Shown here piece by piece: positions 8,682 through 18,642 of a stretch of 64,000 nt of DNA. The notes beneath the pieces were generated by a model, which was not told the origin of the DNA, made no database searches, and worked only from the letters and a program-made list of their open reading frames with translations. Position 1 is the stretch's first letter. Each line of letters starts with the position of its first letter. The stretch is from assembly GCF_029868325.1 (NCBI RefSeq), contig NZ_JARWNW010000263.1:19991-83990 (forward strand). The letters are read 5' to 3'. The translations under genes were made by a program, and so were the position numbers. The stretch is from Nocardia carnea (GTDB lineage Bacteria > Actinomycetota > Actinomycetes > Mycobacteriales > Mycobacteriaceae).

Positions 8682-9322
8682 GACAATCCCTTTGCGATAG
8701 TGAAACGCCCGAGCCCGACGAGCAGCGCGTCGAAAACCAGGGCGATGGCGACGATGAGAATGGTGCCGGTCAACGCCATTTCCAGCGCGTTCGCACCGCC
8801 GAGCCGGGACAGGCCGTTGAAGATCAGCGAGCCGAGGCCCGGGCCGAGCACGTAGGCGACGATGGCGGCGACGCCGACGATCATCTGCGTGGACACCCGG
8901 ATACCGGTGAGGATCACCGGCCAGGCGATGGGCAGTTCGACGGTGAGCAGTATCCGCCACCGGGAAAAGCCGATACCCCGGGCCGATTCGACGACCGAGG
9001 CCGGGACCGAACGCAATCCCACGATCGCATTGCCGATCACCGGCAGCGCCGCGAAGAACGCCAGCATCAGGAAGGAAGGCACCACACCGAGCCCGAACGG
9101 CACCAGCAGCAGCGCCAGCAGGGCCAGCGAGGGGATGGTCAGCGCGACCCGGCTCGAGGTCAGCGACAGTGCCGACAGCAGCGGCAGCCGGTAGACCGCC
9201 ACGGCGATGAGGACGGCGACGATACTGCCGGCCAGCACGGTCTGGAAGGCCAGTGACGCATGCTGATAGGTGAGGAACGCCAGCGTCTCACCTCGCCCCT
9301 GGACATAACTCCACAGATTCAC
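8678..9322 (-). CDS. Osmoprotectant ABC transporter permease (first gene of operon)
   Basis: A 214-residue OpuC/ProW-type permease with about five membrane segments and the EAA loop VESARGIGFSRWRILLTVEL at about residues 112-131. It starts at GTG 9322 and is the first gene of a four-gene minus-strand operon ending at 5540. The order permease-ATPase-permease-binding protein means all parts of a complete importer are made from one transcript. An inverted repeat about 50 bp upstream may control it. Confidence 0.88.
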   Translation of the reverse strand: MNLWSYVQGRGETLAFLTYQHASLAFQTVLAGSIVAVLIAVAVYRLPLLSALSLTSSRVALTIPSLALLALLLVPFGLGVVPSFLMLAFFAALPVIGNAIVGLRSVPASVVESARGIGFSRWRILLTVELPIAWPVILTGIRVSTQMIVGVAAIVAYVLGPGLGSLIFNGLSRLGGANALEMALTGTILIVAIALVFDALLVGLGRFTIAKGLS

Positions 9323-9371
9323 GGGGATTCCCCTCGTCGACGGCGAACCGGCCCGGCACCGGCCCGCGCGA

Positions 9372-9389
9372 ACTCACAGACGCGTGAGT
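9372..9389. promoter_or_regulatory. Inverted repeat upstream of the osmoprotectant operon
   Basis: ACTCAC-N6-GTGAGT is a perfect 6-bp inverted repeat 50 bp before the first permease start, a possible operator. The rest of the 286-bp gap (9323-9608) shows no gene. Confidence 0.35.
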
Positions 9390-9608
9390 CGCCACACTAA
9401 CCGAAATCCGGACACCTGACCGGGTACGGCGCGCGGTCTTCCGGGCACCGAATCCCGCGCCGCAGCCGGATATAGCGGGCGTACCAGCGACGGTCTCATG
9501 CCTCATGCGGCTGTGTCCCGTTGCGATCCCGGTGATTCCATACCGTGTGGAGCCCGCCGGCGATCACGGCTCTGCCGGCCGATCACCTCCGGGTGCACGC
9601 TCCGGGCC

Positions 9609-11192
9609 TTACGGAGCACCCTGTGCATACGTCTCCCGGAGCACTGTTTTCAGTACCTTTCCGCTGGGGTTGCGCGGAAGCTCGGCGACCACCGCGATCT
9701 CCTTGGGGCATTTGTATCCGGCCAGCTGGGTGCGGGCGAATTCCTCGACTCCCGCGGCGGTCGGCGGTGTGGACGGATCCGCCGCGACTATCACCGCGAG
9801 TGGCGCCTCGCCCCAGGTGGGATGCGGGATACCGATCACCGCGACATCGGCGATCCCGGGGTGCGCGGCGAGGATGTTCTCCACTTCGGCGCAGTAGATG
9901 TTCTCCCCGCCCGAGATGATCATGTCCTTTTTCCGGTCGACGACATAGAGATAGCCGTCTTCGTCCTGGCGCACGAGATCGCCGGAGTGGAACCAGCCAC
10001 CGGCGAAGGCCCGTTCGGTCTCGTCGGGCTTGTTCCAGTATTCCTTCATCACCGTCGGTCCCCGGTAGACGATTTCGCCCACCTCCCCGACCGGCACATC
10101 GTTCATTTCGTCGTCGACGATGCGCATCTCGACATTCAGGATCGGCATCCCCACCGAGCCGATTTTGCGGATCGCGTCCTCACCACGCAGGGTGCAGGTC
10201 ACCGGGCTGCATTCGGTCTGCCCGAATGCCGTCGATACCGATGCCTGCGGGAACGTCTCGATCATGGTGCGCAACAACGTGGTCGAGGCGGGCGCCGCGC
10301 CCCAGGAGATCTGGCGCAGCGCGGACAGGTCGTATTTCCCGATATCCGGGAGCGCACAGATCGCCTGCCATTGCGCCGGGACGAAGAAACAGCTGGAAAC
10401 ACGTTCCCGCGCCAGGAGTTCCACCGAGGCCGCGGGATCGAATCCACCGGAGGCCGTGATCACGAAGGTACCGCCGGGCAGCAGGCACATCAGATAACTG
10501 GACAACCCGGCGATATGGAACAGCGGTGCGCCGTTGAGCGCCACCGGGTCGACATCGCCGGCGGTGCCCTGGTGCAGGCTGACACTGAAGGCGTGCAGCA
10601 GCAGGTTGGCATGGGTCAGCACCGCACCCTTCGGCCGGCCGGTGGTGCCCGAGGTGTACATGATGTACGCCGCCGAATTCTCGTCGACGGGATTCGCCCG
10701 GCACTCCGGATCGGCCGCGGCGAGCGCGGTCTCGTAATCCTCGCCGTACTCCCCGGCGGTGCCGGGTTCGCCGCCGATCACCAGACAGGTCCGCAATCCG
10801 GGCGCCTTGCGCCGCGCATCGGCCAGGACACTCGCGAACCGGGCGTCCACCACGGCCGCGACCGCGCCGGAATCCTCCAGGAGGTAAGCGATTTCGGCGG
10901 CGGTCAACCGGAAGTTGATCGGGACGCAGATCGCGCCGGCCCGCATCGGTGCGAGAAACGCCTCCACGACCTCCATCGAGTTCAGGCCCAGTACGGCCAC
11001 CCGGTCCCCCGCGCCGACCCCGCGGTCGCGTAATGCGTTCGCCAACCGGGAAACCCGCTCGTCCAAGGTGCGGTAGTTACGCGATATTCCACCGAATCTC
11101 AAAGCCGGAGTGTCCGGTGTCTTCCGTGCGTGGCGGGCGAGCTGATCGCCTGCGCTCATTCCTCGGGACATCATTTCCGCAGCACCGGCCAT
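9609..11192 (-). CDS. fadD5: Acyl-CoA ligase, FadD5-like
   Basis: A 527-residue ANL-superfamily ligase that adenylates a carboxylic acid and transfers it to coenzyme A. The P-loop-like motif YTSGTTGRPKG lies at about 179-189, AFGQTE at about 330, and the hinge/catalytic region with WFHSGD, VDRKKDMIISGGENIY and the C-terminal NPSGKVLK (catalytic lysine) follow in order. Long stretches recall mycobacterial FadD5 (Rv0166), such as MNDVPVGEVGEIVYR. It follows a P450 on the same strand with a 116-bp gap. The substrate is unknown; the P450 next door suggests an oxidised lipid or terpenoid acid, which is inference. Confidence 0.82.
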   Translation of the reverse strand: MAGAAEMMSRGMSAGDQLARHARKTPDTPALRFGGISRNYRTLDERVSRLANALRDRGVGAGDRVAVLGLNSMEVVEAFLAPMRAGAICVPINFRLTAAEIAYLLEDSGAVAAVVDARFASVLADARRKAPGLRTCLVIGGEPGTAGEYGEDYETALAAADPECRANPVDENSAAYIMYTSGTTGRPKGAVLTHANLLLHAFSVSLHQGTAGDVDPVALNGAPLFHIAGLSSYLMCLLPGGTFVITASGGFDPAASVELLARERVSSCFFVPAQWQAICALPDIGKYDLSALRQISWGAAPASTTLLRTMIETFPQASVSTAFGQTECSPVTCTLRGEDAIRKIGSVGMPILNVEMRIVDDEMNDVPVGEVGEIVYRGPTVMKEYWNKPDETERAFAGGWFHSGDLVRQDEDGYLYVVDRKKDMIISGGENIYCAEVENILAAHPGIADVAVIGIPHPTWGEAPLAVIVAADPSTPPTAAGVEEFARTQLAGYKCPKEIAVVAELPRNPSGKVLKTVLRETYAQGAP

Positions 11193-11203
11193 GTTGCACT
11201 CCA

Positions 11204-11222
11204 GATTCGGGTCGATCGAATC
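11204..11222. promoter_or_regulatory. Inverted repeat before the FadD5-like gene
   Basis: GATTCG-N7-CGAATC begins 12 bp upstream of the ATG at 11192. It could be an operator for the ligase gene; arms are only 6 bp, so this is tentative. Confidence 0.3.
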
Positions 11223-11308
11223 CGAAGCCTACGCCCGACCGGTATCGCTTCGTAGCGGATTCGGCATTCTCCGAAGAGCGCCGGCTACTGACCGATATCT
11301 CGCCGGAT

Positions 11309-12520
11309 TCAGGCATGCACAGCAGGCAGATCGACGGTGATCGGCACGGTTTCCCAGCCACGCATGGTCGAGGTGGACGAGAGTTCCAACGCGTCCCAGT
11401 CGACCTCCCACTCCGGGAAGCGTTTCAGGAATTCCTCCAGCGCGACCCGCGCCTCGAGCCGGGCCAGCGAGGCGCCCAGGCAGTAGTGAGTGCCGAAGCC
11501 GAAGGTCCGCAGATTGCTGATCCGGCGGTGGATATCGAAGGTATCCGGATCGTCCCAGCGGCCGGGGTCACGATTGGCGGAGGCGACCAGCAGCATCATG
11601 GCGCTACCGGCCGGAACCGTGGTGCCGTGCAGTTCGATATCGGTGGTGACGTAGCGAGCGATGGCGTGTCCGGTGGGTTCGAAACGCAGGGTTTCCTCGA
11701 TCGCCTTCGGGATGAGCCGCGGATCCTCGACCAATTCTGCCCGCTGCTCCGGGTGGCGGGCCAGTAGTGTGCCCAGCCAGCCGAGCAACCGGGCGGTGGT
11801 TTCGTTGCCGGCGCCGGCGACCACCGTGATGTAGGTCAGGATCTCCTGCCGGGTCAGAGTGCGCGTCACCCCTTCGGTGTCTTCGAATCGCGCGTTCAGC
11901 AGCTCGGTCATCAGATCGTCGGAAGGATGCTCGGCGCGCCAGTCGATGTATTCGGCGAACGTATCGGTGTGCGGGATGGCCTGCTCCGATATCTGCATCT
12001 GCTGTCCGGGTTCGGTGCGCAGATTCGCGTCCGCCCGATCGCGGACACCCTGCTGGTCGGATTCCGGGATGCCGAGCAGCATGCCGATCACCCGCATCGG
12101 TACCTCGTTGGCGAACGAGGTCATGAGGTCGAATCGGCCCGCGCCGGCGAGGCGGTCCAGCGACCGGATGCACAGGTCCCGGATCTGCGGTTCCAGTGAA
12201 AGCACTCGCCGCGGCGTGAACACCCGTGCGAGCAGCGCGCGGTGGATATCGTGCGCCGGCGGATCCTCCATCAGCAGGGTGCCCGGCGGGATCTCGACGC
12301 CGGCTTTGATGATCTCCAGGATGGGGCCGCGCGACGACGAGAAGGTCTGCCAGTCCAGCAGGGCGCGGTCGACATCGTCGTAGCGGCTCAACGCGTAGAA
12401 ATCGTGCTCGTCGTTGTAGTAGAGCGGCGCTTCCTCACGTAACCGGCGGTAGATCGGATAAGGGTCGCGGGCGATATCACGGTCGAAGGGGTCCCAATAG
12501 ATCCGGTCTGCACGGGCCAC
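11309..12520 (-). CDS. Cytochrome P450
   Basis: A 403-residue soluble bacterial P450. The I-helix oxygen-activation motif is AGAGNETT (about 238-245), the ExxR of the K-helix is in EETLRFE (about 276), and the haem loop FGFGTHYCLG places the axial cysteine at about 347. All key residues are present. The start is GTG 12520, preceded by an AAGGAG sequence at a 6-nt spacing. No ferredoxin or reductase gene is adjacent. It precedes the FadD5-like ligase and may be co-transcribed with it. A GGTAACG palindrome lies 87 bp upstream. The substrate cannot be assigned. Confidence 0.88.
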   Translation of the reverse strand: MARADRIYWDPFDRDIARDPYPIYRRLREEAPLYYNDEHDFYALSRYDDVDRALLDWQTFSSSRGPILEIIKAGVEIPPGTLLMEDPPAHDIHRALLARVFTPRRVLSLEPQIRDLCIRSLDRLAGAGRFDLMTSFANEVPMRVIGMLLGIPESDQQGVRDRADANLRTEPGQQMQISEQAIPHTDTFAEYIDWRAEHPSDDLMTELLNARFEDTEGVTRTLTRQEILTYITVVAGAGNETTARLLGWLGTLLARHPEQRAELVEDPRLIPKAIEETLRFEPTGHAIARYVTTDIELHGTTVPAGSAMMLLVASANRDPGRWDDPDTFDIHRRISNLRTFGFGTHYCLGASLARLEARVALEEFLKRFPEWEVDWDALELSSTSTMRGWETVPITVDLPAVHA

Positions 12521-12606
12521 GGCGAACTCCTTCGATCGCTGCGGGGGTCTTGCGAGGCTCCACGATCGGGAGCATCACGGCAACAAGAACCCCATTTCCA
12601 CCATTC

Positions 12607-12621
12607 GGTAACGACGTTACC
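12607..12621. promoter_or_regulatory. GGTAACG palindrome in the P450/emb divergent gap
   Basis: GGTAACG-A-CGTTACC is a perfect 15-bp palindrome. The same GGTAACG half-site recurs at 12922-12944 just before the arabinosyltransferase gene, so one regulator may act on both sides of this 434-bp gap. No gene is seen in the gap itself. Confidence 0.5.
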
Positions 12622-12921
12622 CACTGTGCCGACTTCATGCCTGCAGATTGCGCCAGTTGTCTGGATCCACCTCACGCCGAGCACCCGACTAACCGGTCGG
12701 CCGACCGCCTGCGAGGCGCGAGACTCCGTCTCCGCGACAACGGCGAGACATGGACGACAACAGGGCTGTTCCGGAAGAAACCGGCCCGAACGGAAATAGT
12801 TCCGTTTCACGCCCATGTTTCCGGGGAGCATTCCGGCCGCGGAACCGCCGATCCGGAATCGTCCCTGCTCACACGGTCGCGAAGGAACACGACCACCGTG
12901 GATGTTTTGCCCGACTTCGCC

Positions 12922-12944
12922 GGTAACGAATGCGTCACGTTACC
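12922..12944. promoter_or_regulatory. Second GGTAACG site, overlapping the emb promoter
   Basis: GGTAACG (12922-12928) and CGTTACC (12938-12944) form an inverted repeat with a 9-nt spacer. Read as a direct repeat it is GTAACG-N5-GTCACG (12923-12939), the general shape reported for MtrA response-regulator sites. It ends 10 bp before the GTG start. Assignment to MtrA is inference. Confidence 0.45.
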
Positions 12945-12946
12945 AT
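12941..12946 (+). promoter_or_regulatory. Candidate -10 box of the emb gene
   Basis: TACCAT lies 8 nt before the GTG at 12955 and overlaps the operator-like repeat. No Shine-Dalgarno precedes that GTG, so the transcript may begin at the start codon. Confidence 0.35.
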
Positions 12947-12954
12947 CGCCCCCC

Positions 12955-15900
12955 GTGACCGACACCATGGTGAGGGCGGACCTGACGCCCCCGGAGCAAT
13001 CTCGGGCCACCCGGTCCGCACGCGGACAATGGGCGAGGCCGGTGGCGTTGCTCGCCGGCCTCCTCGCCACCCTGTTCGCCCTCGCTGTCCCGCTCCTGCC
13101 GGTCCATGTGGACAAGACGACACTCACGTGGCCGCAGCAGGGTTCCACGGCTAGCATCGCGGCCCCGCTGATCTCCTACGCACCGGTCTCGTTCGACGCC
13201 GATATCCCCGGCTCGGCACTACAGCAGCTGACCGAAGACGGCGGTCTGGCGGCGGCGACCATGCCCGCCGACGCGCCCGATCTGGAGAAGTACGGATTCG
13301 TTGCGCGGGTCCAGCCCGCGGCGGACGGCTCGCCCGCCCGCCTCGAGGTGGTGCTGCGCAGCCAGTCGATGTTCAGTGTCCCGGTCGCCGAGCTCGGCGA
13401 CGCGACCCTCACCGTGCACTCCGATAATTCCGGCACCACCGCCGAGCTCACCGGAACCGATACCGAGCCGGTGTTCCTCGCCGGCGATTTCCGGCCACAG
13501 CTGGTGGGCGTCTTCAGCGATCTCACCGATTCGGCCGGAACGACGGTGACCGCGGAGGTGGACAGCCGTTTCTCGGTCGTCCCGACCTTCGTCAAACGGG
13601 CCGCCGGGGTGCTGGCGGTGCTGTGTGCACTGGTCTCCCTCGTGGCGCTGTTCCGGCTGGACCATTCGGCAGGCCGGCGGATACGCCGCCTGCTACCGCA
13701 GCGCTGGCTGACCTTCACCGCTGTCGACGCCACGGTGCTCACGACCCTTGTGGTCTGGCATTTCATCGGATCCACGACCTCCGACGACGGCTACCAGTTC
13801 GGGATGGCCCGCACCTCGCTGGCATCCGGTTATATGGCCAACTATTTCCGGTTCTTCGGCGTCCCCGAGAACCCGGTCGGCACGCCGCCCTACGACGTGA
13901 TCGCCCATATGACCGAGCTCAGCATCGCCAGCCCCTGGGTGCGGTTGCCGACCTTGCTCGCCGGGTTCCTCGCCTGGCTGGCGCTGAGCCGGGAGGTGAT
14001 CCCTCGGCTCGGGGTGGTCCTGCGGCACGACAAGGTCGTCGTCTGGACCGGTGCGCTGGGATTCCTGGCGGTGTGGCTGCCGTACAACAACGGGTTGCGC
14101 CCGGAACCGGTGATCGCGGTTGCGGTGCTGCTCACCTGGTGCTTCGTCGAACGTGCCATCGCGACCAGGCAGCTGCTGCCGTATGCGATCGCCATTCTGA
14201 TCGCCGCGTTCAGCCTGACCGCGGCGCCGTCGGGCGTGATCTGTTTCGCGCCGCTGGCGGCGGGGGCGCGATCGGTCGTCCGGTTCGGTATCGCCCGGGC
14301 ACGGAAGATGTCGGCCGGACCGTCCTGGTCCGCGCGGATCATGGCCTACGGCGCACTGCTGGCACCGTTGGCCGCCGCCGGAACGCTCGTCCTGGTGTTC
14401 GCCTTCGCCGTCCAGCCGCTGTCGGCGATGTTCGAGATGACCCGCGTGCACAACGAGGTGGGCCCCTCCATCCCCTGGTACGACGACTATGTCGCCTACC
14501 AGCGACTGTTCACCCCCACGGCCGACGGTTCGATCGGGCGCCGGTTCGGGATGGTCGCGATGTGGCTGGGACTGCTGGTGTGCGCGTTCGTGATGCTGCG
14601 TAAGGGCGGCCGGATCCCGTTCGTCGCGCCAGGCCCGGCAAAACGGCTGCTCGGGATCACCTTCGGCGCGATGCTGCTGATGGCGACCGTCCCGACGAAG
14701 TTCACCCACCACAACGGTGTTTTCGCCGGGCTCGCCGGGGCCGTCGCCGTCGTCACCGCGATGGCGGTGGGACCGAAGGTGATGCGAGCCCCGCGCTACC
14801 GGGCCTTGTTCGCGGCCGTTGTCGCGGTGGCGATGGCGCAGATCTTCACCGGCGTCAACAAATGGTTCTACGCCTCCGATCACGGGATCCCGTGGTGGAA
14901 CGAGCCGCCCTCGATCGCCGGTCTCGGGATGAGCGAGATCTTCCTGACCGTGGCCGTGGTGTGCCTGATACTCGCCGGCTGGTGGCATCTGCGCGCCCCG
15001 GAACCGGGAACACCGCATCGGGTATCGCGCCGCGCCTGGCGGCTGGCGAAGATCCCGCCGCTGACGGTGGCGGCAGCGGTGATCGTGGTGTTCCAGGTGG
15101 GCTCGTTCGCGACTGCCGCCGCCACACAATACCCGGCGTTCTCGCTGGCCCGGTCGAATATCGATGCGGTCCGCGGCGAACCGTGCGGGATGGCCAACGA
15201 TGTGCTCGTCGAAACCGATCCGAATGCCGCGATGCTCACCCCGCTGTCCGGCGACGCCGAGAGCACCTTCGCCGGCGACAGCGCCGGTTTCGTACCGAAC
15301 GGCGTCGCGAACGTGACCTCCGATGACGATCAGACGAAGGACGAGGAGAGCAGTATCGCCGACGCCCTGGAAGACGAGGGCTCCGACGGCAGCTCCCGGA
15401 CGCAGACCGGTGGCGCTCCCCTGCCGTTCGGTTTGTCCGCCACCACCCCGGTGCTCGGGACCGCCGGCCAGCAGGAAGCGGCCGAACTGACCACCGGCTG
15501 GTACCGGCTGCCCGAACCGCAGGACCGCGACGGCATCATGGCGATCACCGCGGCGGGCCGCTTCCGGGCGACCACCCAGGACGGTTCGGTGATGCCCGGC
15601 CAGCCGATCGATATCGAATACGGCACCGCCGAATCGGCGACCGGCGCCCGGCCCCTCGGTCAGGTGATGCCCATCGATATCGGCCCGACCCCGTCCTGGC
15701 GGAATCTGCGGGTGCCGCTGGACGAGATCCCCGAGCAGGCCGATGTGGTCCGCATCAAGGCGAAGGATCTGTCCGTCGATGCCCAGGAGTGGATGGCGCT
15801 CACCCCACCGCGTATCCCGCGGACACAAACCCTCAACGACCTGATCGGGTCGGACCAGCCGGTGCTGCTGGACTGGGCCGTGGGCCTCCAGTTCCCGTGC

Positions 15901-16209
15901 CAGCGGCCCTACGACCACAAGGACGGGATCGCCCAGCCACCCGGCTGGCGCATCCTGCCCAACCGCCCGGCCTCGCACACCACCTCGCTGTGGCAGAGCC
16001 ACGACGGCGGCGGCCCGCTGGGCTGGACCCGCCAGCTGCTGCGTTCCCAAACCCTGGCCACGTATCTGAAGGACGACTGGAGCCACGATTGGGGTCAGCT
16101 GCAGCGGTTCACGCCGATCGACCGCGCGGCACGGCCGGCGAAACCATCGGTCACCCAGGAGATGCACGGCGGTCTGTGGTCGCCCGGGCCGATCAACGTC
16201 AAATGGTAG
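12955..16209 (+). CDS. Arabinosyltransferase, EmbA/B/C family
   Basis: A 1084-residue membrane GT-C glycosyltransferase of the Emb family, which adds arabinofuranose from decaprenyl-phosphoryl-arabinose to arabinogalactan or lipoarabinomannan. An N-terminal membrane segment (about residues 24-45) is followed by a periplasmic domain, then about a dozen further membrane segments. The catalytic region DDGYQFGMARTS near residue 278 holds the conserved acidic pair. A large C-terminal carbohydrate-binding region begins near residue 720 and contains an acidic linker (around 790-815). GTG 12955 is chosen because upstream codons have no Emb similarity and length matches the usual 1050-1100. Which of EmbA, B or C it equals cannot be told by eye. 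A small secreted protein gene follows 41 bp later. Confidence 0.9.
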   Translation: MTDTMVRADLTPPEQSRATRSARGQWARPVALLAGLLATLFALAVPLLPVHVDKTTLTWPQQGSTASIAAPLISYAPVSFDADIPGSALQQLTEDGGLAAATMPADAPDLEKYGFVARVQPAADGSPARLEVVLRSQSMFSVPVAELGDATLTVHSDNSGTTAELTGTDTEPVFLAGDFRPQLVGVFSDLTDSAGTTVTAEVDSRFSVVPTFVKRAAGVLAVLCALVSLVALFRLDHSAGRRIRRLLPQRWLTFTAVDATVLTTLVVWHFIGSTTSDDGYQFGMARTSLASGYMANYFRFFGVPENPVGTPPYDVIAHMTELSIASPWVRLPTLLAGFLAWLALSREVIPRLGVVLRHDKVVVWTGALGFLAVWLPYNNGLRPEPVIAVAVLLTWCFVERAIATRQLLPYAIAILIAAFSLTAAPSGVICFAPLAAGARSVVRFGIARARKMSAGPSWSARIMAYGALLAPLAAAGTLVLVFAFAVQPLSAMFEMTRVHNEVGPSIPWYDDYVAYQRLFTPTADGSIGRRFGMVAMWLGLLVCAFVMLRKGGRIPFVAPGPAKRLLGITFGAMLLMATVPTKFTHHNGVFAGLAGAVAVVTAMAVGPKVMRAPRYRALFAAVVAVAMAQIFTGVNKWFYASDHGIPWWNEPPSIAGLGMSEIFLTVAVVCLILAGWWHLRAPEPGTPHRVSRRAWRLAKIPPLTVAAAVIVVFQVGSFATAAATQYPAFSLARSNIDAVRGEPCGMANDVLVETDPNAAMLTPLSGDAESTFAGDSAGFVPNGVANVTSDDDQTKDEESSIADALEDEGSDGSSRTQTGGAPLPFGLSATTPVLGTAGQQEAAELTTGWYRLPEPQDRDGIMAITAAGRFRATTQDGSVMPGQPIDIEYGTAESATGARPLGQVMPIDIGPTPSWRNLRVPLDEIPEQADVVRIKAKDLSVDAQEWMALTPPRIPRTQTLNDLIGSDQPVLLDWAVGLQFPCQRPYDHKDGIAQPPGWRILPNRPASHTTSLWQSHDGGGPLGWTRQLLRSQTLATYLKDDWSHDWGQLQRFTPIDRAARPAKPSVTQEMHGGLWSPGPINVKW

Positions 16210-16237
16210 TGCTGAGCGGCGTCCGCGGGAGCGCGGC

Positions 16238-16243
16238 TAGGAT
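16238..16243 (+). promoter_or_regulatory. Candidate -10 box for the small secreted protein
   Basis: TAGGAT is followed by 7 nt and then the ATG at 16251, with no Shine-Dalgarno sequence, consistent with a leaderless transcript independent of emb. Confidence 0.4.
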
Positions 16244-16250
16244 TCTGTTA

Positions 16251-16571
16251 ATGAAACGCGAAAGATACTCCATCGCAGGTGTTCTCGCAGTTGCCGCGGT
16301 CGCCGCGGTGGCGCCCGCCGCAGCCGCGTTCCCCACCGGGTCGGCCGGTTTCGGCGACGGCCGGGAAGTGGTGATCATCGACAACACACTCGAACTGAGC
16401 GATCTCGATACGTGCTGGGCGAGTGGATTCCAGCGCGATATCCGGTTCGAGAACCGGAGCACTCGCGATTTCCGCGTGTACAACACTCCGGATTGCACCG
16501 GGGTGCCCGTGGCGACGGTCCCCGCGGGCCATACCGCGACTCACTACGGCTGGTCGGCTTCGGCCCGGTAA
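16251..16571 (+). CDS. Small secreted protein of unknown function
   Basis: A 106-residue protein with a clear Sec signal peptide: basic MKRER, a hydrophobic Ala/Val core to about residue 25, and a likely cut after AAA. The mature part of about 80 residues holds two cysteines (in LDTCWASGF and PDCTGVPVA) that could form a disulfide, and a predicted beta-rich pattern. I do not recognise the family. It follows the arabinosyltransferase by 41 bp but has its own -10-like box. A strong hairpin lies just after it. Confidence 0.7.
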   Translation: MKRERYSIAGVLAVAAVAAVAPAAAAFPTGSAGFGDGREVVIIDNTLELSDLDTCWASGFQRDIRFENRSTRDFRVYNTPDCTGVPVATVPAGHTATHYGWSASAR

Positions 16572-16579
16572 TCGTTCGA

Positions 16580-16610
16580 GGGCCCGGCAGCGAGTACCAC
16601 TGCCGGGCCC
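16580..16610. terminator. Strong hairpin between convergent genes
   Basis: GGGCCCGGCAG (16580-16590) pairs perfectly with 16600-16610 across a 9-nt loop. It lies 9 bp after the secreted-protein stop and downstream of ilvD on the other strand, so it may serve both. Confidence 0.65.
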
Positions 16611-16693
16611 TGCAGATCGGGGCATAGGCACGAACGAACTACATCGTGACGCGATGTGCTCAGCTCTCGAACCGGTGGCCGGAGATACCGGAG

Positions 16694-18457
16694 TCAGTCG
16701 CAGACCGCACCGTTCGATGCCGAACCGACCAGGCGTACATACTTCGCGAGCACTCCGCGGGTGTACCGGGACGGTAGTGGCGCCCAGCCGTCGCGGCGGC
16801 GGGTGAGCTCGACCGGTTCGACCAACAGGTCGAGGGTTCCTGCCGCGACATCGAGGCGGATACGGTCACCGTCGCGGACGAAGGCGATGGGTCCCGCGTC
16901 CACCGCTTCCGGGGCCACATGGCCCACGCAGAGGCCGGTGGTGCCGCCGGAGAATCGTCCGTCGGTCAGCAGCAGCACATCCTTGCCCAGTCCGGCGCCC
17001 TTGATGGCACCGGTGATCGCGAGCATTTCGCGCATACCCGGGCCACCCTTGGGACCCTCGTAGCGGATGACCACCACATCACCGGCCGTGATCGTCCCAT
17101 CGGCGAGGGCATCCATGGCGGCGCGTTCCCGGTCGAAAACCCGGGCGGTGCCTTCGAAGACATCGGAATCGAATCCGGCCGATTTCACCACGGCGCCGCC
17201 GGGGGCCAGTGAACCGTGCAGGATGGTGATTCCGCCGGTCGGGTGGATCGGCGACGTCAGCGCGCGCACGACTTTCCCGTCCGGGTCCGGGGGCGCGATC
17301 TCGGCGAGGTTCTCCGCGACGGTGCGGCCCGTCACGGTCAGGCAGTCACCGTGCAGCAGACCGGCGTCCAGCAGAGTTTTCATCAGTACCGGGACACCGC
17401 CCACGCGGTCGATATCGGTCATCACGTGCCGGCCGAACGGTTTGACATCGGCCAGATGCGGGACCTGCCGGCCGACCCGGGCGAAATCGTCGAGGCTCAA
17501 TGCGACCCCGGCCTCGTGCGCGATCGCCAGCAGATGCAGCACGGCGTTGGTGGAGCCACCGAAGGCCATGACCACCGCAATGGCGTTCTCGAATGCCTCC
17601 TTCGTGAGGATATCGGCGGTGGTGATCCCCCGCCGGATCAGTTCGATCACCGCCGCCCCGCTGCGCCGGGCGTAACCGTCGCGCCTGCGGTCCGTCGCCG
17701 GCGGAGCCGCGCTGCCGGGCAGCGACATCCCTAGCGCCTCGGCAGCGCTGGCCATCGTATTGGCCGTGTACATCCCCCCGCACGCACCTTCACCGGGGCA
17801 GATGGCGCGCTCGATGGCGTCCACGTCCGCTCGGCTCATCAACCCGCGCGCGCAGGCGCCCACGGCCTCGAACGCGTCGATGATGGTCACCTCGCGTTCA
17901 CTACCGTCGGAGAGTTTCGCGATCCCCGGCAGGATGGAGCCGGCGTAGAGGAACACACTCGCCAGGTTCAGCCGCGCCGCTGCCATCAACATGCCGGGTA
18001 GCGATTTATCGCATCCGGCCAGCAGCACCGAACCGTCGAGCCGTTCGGCCTGCATCACCGTCTCCACGCTGTCGGCAATGACCTCGCGGGACACCAGCGA
18101 GAAATGCATCCCTTCGTGCCCCATCGAGATACCGTCGGATACCGAGATGGTGCCGAACTGCATGGGGAACCCGCCGGCTTCGAATACACCGTCCTTACAA
18201 CCGCCGGCCAGCCGGTCCAGCGACAGATTGCACGGTGTGATCTCGTTCCAGGAGGAGGCGACACCGATCTGGGGTTTCCCCCAGTCGTCGTCGCCCATAC
18301 CGACCGCGCGCAACATTCCGCGCGCGGCGGTTTTCTCCAGGCCGTCGGTGACATCGCGGCTGCGGGGTTTCATATCGGGGGTTGCTGAATCATCGGACAC
18401 AAGGCCATCGTCCTCTTCGGTGGCCAGATCTCCGAGTCCCACGCCGGTCGGATTCAC
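16694..18457 (-). CDS. ilvD: Dihydroxy-acid dehydratase
   Basis: IlvD dehydrates 2,3-dihydroxy-isovalerate and 2,3-dihydroxy-3-methylvalerate to the keto-acids of valine and isoleucine. The protein has the cluster-binding cysteines in [13 protein letters not shown] and [10 protein letters not shown], plus the C-terminal TDGRFSGGT. It resembles M. tuberculosis IlvD almost throughout, and this actinobacterial branch is thought to hold a [2Fe-2S] cluster. Up to 587 residues are encoded from GTG 18457. Internal GTG 18400 or ATG 18373 (MKPRSRD) are also plausible starts; the mycobacterial protein has about 17 residues before KPRSRD. It stands alone, 230 bp downstream of fahA and separated from it by a strong terminator. 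Confidence 0.93.
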   Translation of the reverse strand: MNPTGVGLGDLATEEDDGLVSDDSATPDMKPRSRDVTDGLEKTAARGMLRAVGMGDDDWGKPQIGVASSWNEITPCNLSLDRLAGGCKDGVFEAGGFPMQFGTISVSDGISMGHEGMHFSLVSREVIADSVETVMQAERLDGSVLLAGCDKSLPGMLMAAARLNLASVFLYAGSILPGIAKLSDGSEREVTIIDAFEAVGACARGLMSRADVDAIERAICPGEGACGGMYTANTMASAAEALGMSLPGSAAPPATDRRRDGYARRSGAAVIELIRRGITTADILTKEAFENAIAVVMAFGGSTNAVLHLLAIAHEAGVALSLDDFARVGRQVPHLADVKPFGRHVMTDIDRVGGVPVLMKTLLDAGLLHGDCLTVTGRTVAENLAEIAPPDPDGKVVRALTSPIHPTGGITILHGSLAPGGAVVKSAGFDSDVFEGTARVFDRERAAMDALADGTITAGDVVVIRYEGPKGGPGMREMLAITGAIKGAGLGKDVLLLTDGRFSGGTTGLCVGHVAPEAVDAGPIAFVRDGDRIRLDVAAGTLDLLVEPVELTRRRDGWAPLPSRYTRGVLAKYVRLVGSASNGAVCD

Positions 18458-18642
18458 CCGACCGCGCCTGTCCCGGCCAGTTCCGCCACGGCCACGAGGC
18501 CACGTAGGTAAACGGTGCCGATCGCCGGCTGCCGGGTCGTCGGCGTGGAAACCCCGGTCTCGCCGAGCTGGCCCCGGCAGGGCTCAGACTCGCCCCCGGA
18601 ATCGCTACAGGACTGCGCCGGCTCCGAGCGACCGGCCTGATC

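Noticed and set aside
13693..16167. An 824-codon open frame antisense to the arabinosyltransferase gene
   Set aside because: It is a shadow of the high-GC codon pattern of emb; its translation is low-complexity Arg/Gly/Asp/His without any motif, while the plus strand encodes a full Emb protein.
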